A stretch of DNA of 14,445 nt from Chitinophagaceae bacterium UBA2793. Its GTDB lineage: Bacteria > Bacteroidota > Bacteroidia > Chitinophagales > Chitinophagaceae. The notes beneath the pieces were generated by a model. The model was not told the origin of the DNA. It saw only the letters and a program-made list of their open reading frames with translations, and ran no database searches. Both the position numbers and the translations under genes were made by a program. The stretch covers positions 41,645 through 56,089 of the forward strand of contig DEHT01000065.1 in assembly GCA_002352045.1 (NCBI GenBank), given 5' to 3'. This document shows, piece by piece, positions 13,896 to 14,445 of the stretch; position 1 is the first letter of the stretch; each line of letters begins with the position of its first letter.

Positions 13896-14445
13896 TTAGT
13901 TTTTAAATTCAAAGCCAATATCGTGCCTGTATTGAATACCTTCAAAATAAATATTCTTCAACAGTTCGTTCGATTTATTTACAGCATCCGAAATGTTCAT
14001 TCCTTTTGATGTTACTGCCAATACCCTTCCTCCATTGGTAACCACATTCCCATCATTGAAGCCAGTACCGGAATGAAAAATAATGCTATCGGGGAAATCT
14101 TCAACTGTATTTAACCCAGTTATAATTTTCCCTTTTTCATAATCGCCCGGGTAACCTCCGCTTGCTGCTATAACAGTTGTAACGGTTTGAGGATCAATAT
14201 CTATTTTAACATCTTGCAGCCTTTCTTCTGCGGTAGCAACCAAAAGCTCTATCAAATCCGACTGAATCCTGCACATTACTACTTCTGTTTCGGGGTCGCC
14301 CATTCGACAATTATATTCAATTACATAAGGCTCACCCTGGCTAATCATCAACCCAATAAAAACAAAGCCTTTATAATCAAGTTGGTCGATTTTAAATCCT
14401 TCAATAGTAGGAATTACAATGCGGTTGATTACTTTTTGCTTTAAT
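13896..14445 (-). CDS. purD: phosphoribosylamine-glycine ligase (PurD), C-terminal part
   Basis: The frame is open from the right edge (first full codon at 14444-14442) to TAA at 13898-13896, about 182 residues; the N-terminal half lies outside the window. PurD (GAR synthetase) joins glycine to phosphoribosylamine using ATP in purine synthesis. Visible landmarks: PTIEGF near the edge, KGFVFIGLMISQGEPYVIEYNCRMGDPE, containing the end of the ATP-grasp fold with the metal-binding Glu and Asn residues, and the C-terminal domain with TVIAASGGYPGDYEKGK and VTNGGRVLAVTSKG. The TTG/ATG codons near 14346-14351 are internal, since the conserved sequence continues upstream of them. No terminator was seen after it, so some read-through towards mreB is possible. 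Confidence 0.94.
   Translation of the reverse strand, partial: LKQKVINRIVIPTIEGFKIDQLDYKGFVFIGLMISQGEPYVIEYNCRMGDPETEVVMCRIQSDLIELLVATAEERLQDVKIDIDPQTVTTVIAASGGYPGDYEKGKIITGLNTVEDFPDSIIFHSGTGFNDGNVVTNGGRVLAVTSKGMNISDAVNKSNELLKNIYFEGIQYRHDIGFEFKN

Noticed and set aside
13896..14351. A short stand-alone PurD-like gene or pseudogene starting at 14351
   Set aside because: The reading frame stays open to the window edge and the added residues match PurD (PTIEGF, GLMI), so this is a normal gene cut by the window.

Overview
The window looks like a chromosomal segment of a Bacteroidota bacterium, most likely from the Chitinophagaceae or a related lineage. The pointers are AT-rich DNA, almost no Shine-Dalgarno sequences before start codons, candidate promoters with the TAnnTTTG -7 element of this phylum, an ECF sigma operon with a VPxGYF-motif membrane protein and a 'sensor of ECF-type sigma factor' style exported protein, and a lipoprotein with an acidic stretch after its lipid-bearing cysteine. 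The assignment comes from sequence character only. No tRNA, rRNA, CRISPR array, insertion sequence or prophage gene was seen.

Layout. At the left edge (1-135) is the 3' end of a small GNAT acetyltransferase, followed by a lipoprotein of the choice-of-anchor I / MSP130-like beta-propeller family (228-1739). This converges on a long exported caspase-like protein with TPR repeats (1803-4346, minus strand), with a strong two-way terminator between them. Divergent from the caspase gene is a three-gene plus-strand operon: ECF sigma factor (4556-5107), a single-pass membrane protein with five VPxGYF motifs (5138-6088), and a small exported LTxxEA-type protein (6121-6546). The design (regulator, membrane partner, periplasmic partner) suggests envelope-stress or surface sensing. 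A gene-free stretch with several hairpins (6547-6799) separates it from the minus-strand block that fills the rest of the window.

The minus-strand block, read in transcription order, is: the C-terminal part of purD (entering from the right edge to 13896), a 223-bp gap with a near-perfect 32-bp palindrome whose ends are DnaA-box-like, and then the elongasome operon mreB, mreC, mreD, mrdA (PBP2), rodA. A metallo-beta-lactamase-fold hydrolase follows, with its own candidate promoter. The operon encodes the core side-wall peptidoglycan machine: MreB filaments, the MreC/MreD membrane scaffold, the RodA glycosyltransferase and the PBP2 transpeptidase. mreC and mreD both appear to start with TTG, and a 16-bp perfect inverted repeat lies between mreB and mreC, so expression of mreB and of mreCD may be set separately.

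Most of the window is recognisable, ordinary chromosome. The less ordinary parts are the multi-motif ECF-sigma partner protein, its divergent caspase-TPR neighbour, the DnaA-box palindrome upstream of mreB, and the intergenic inverted repeats.
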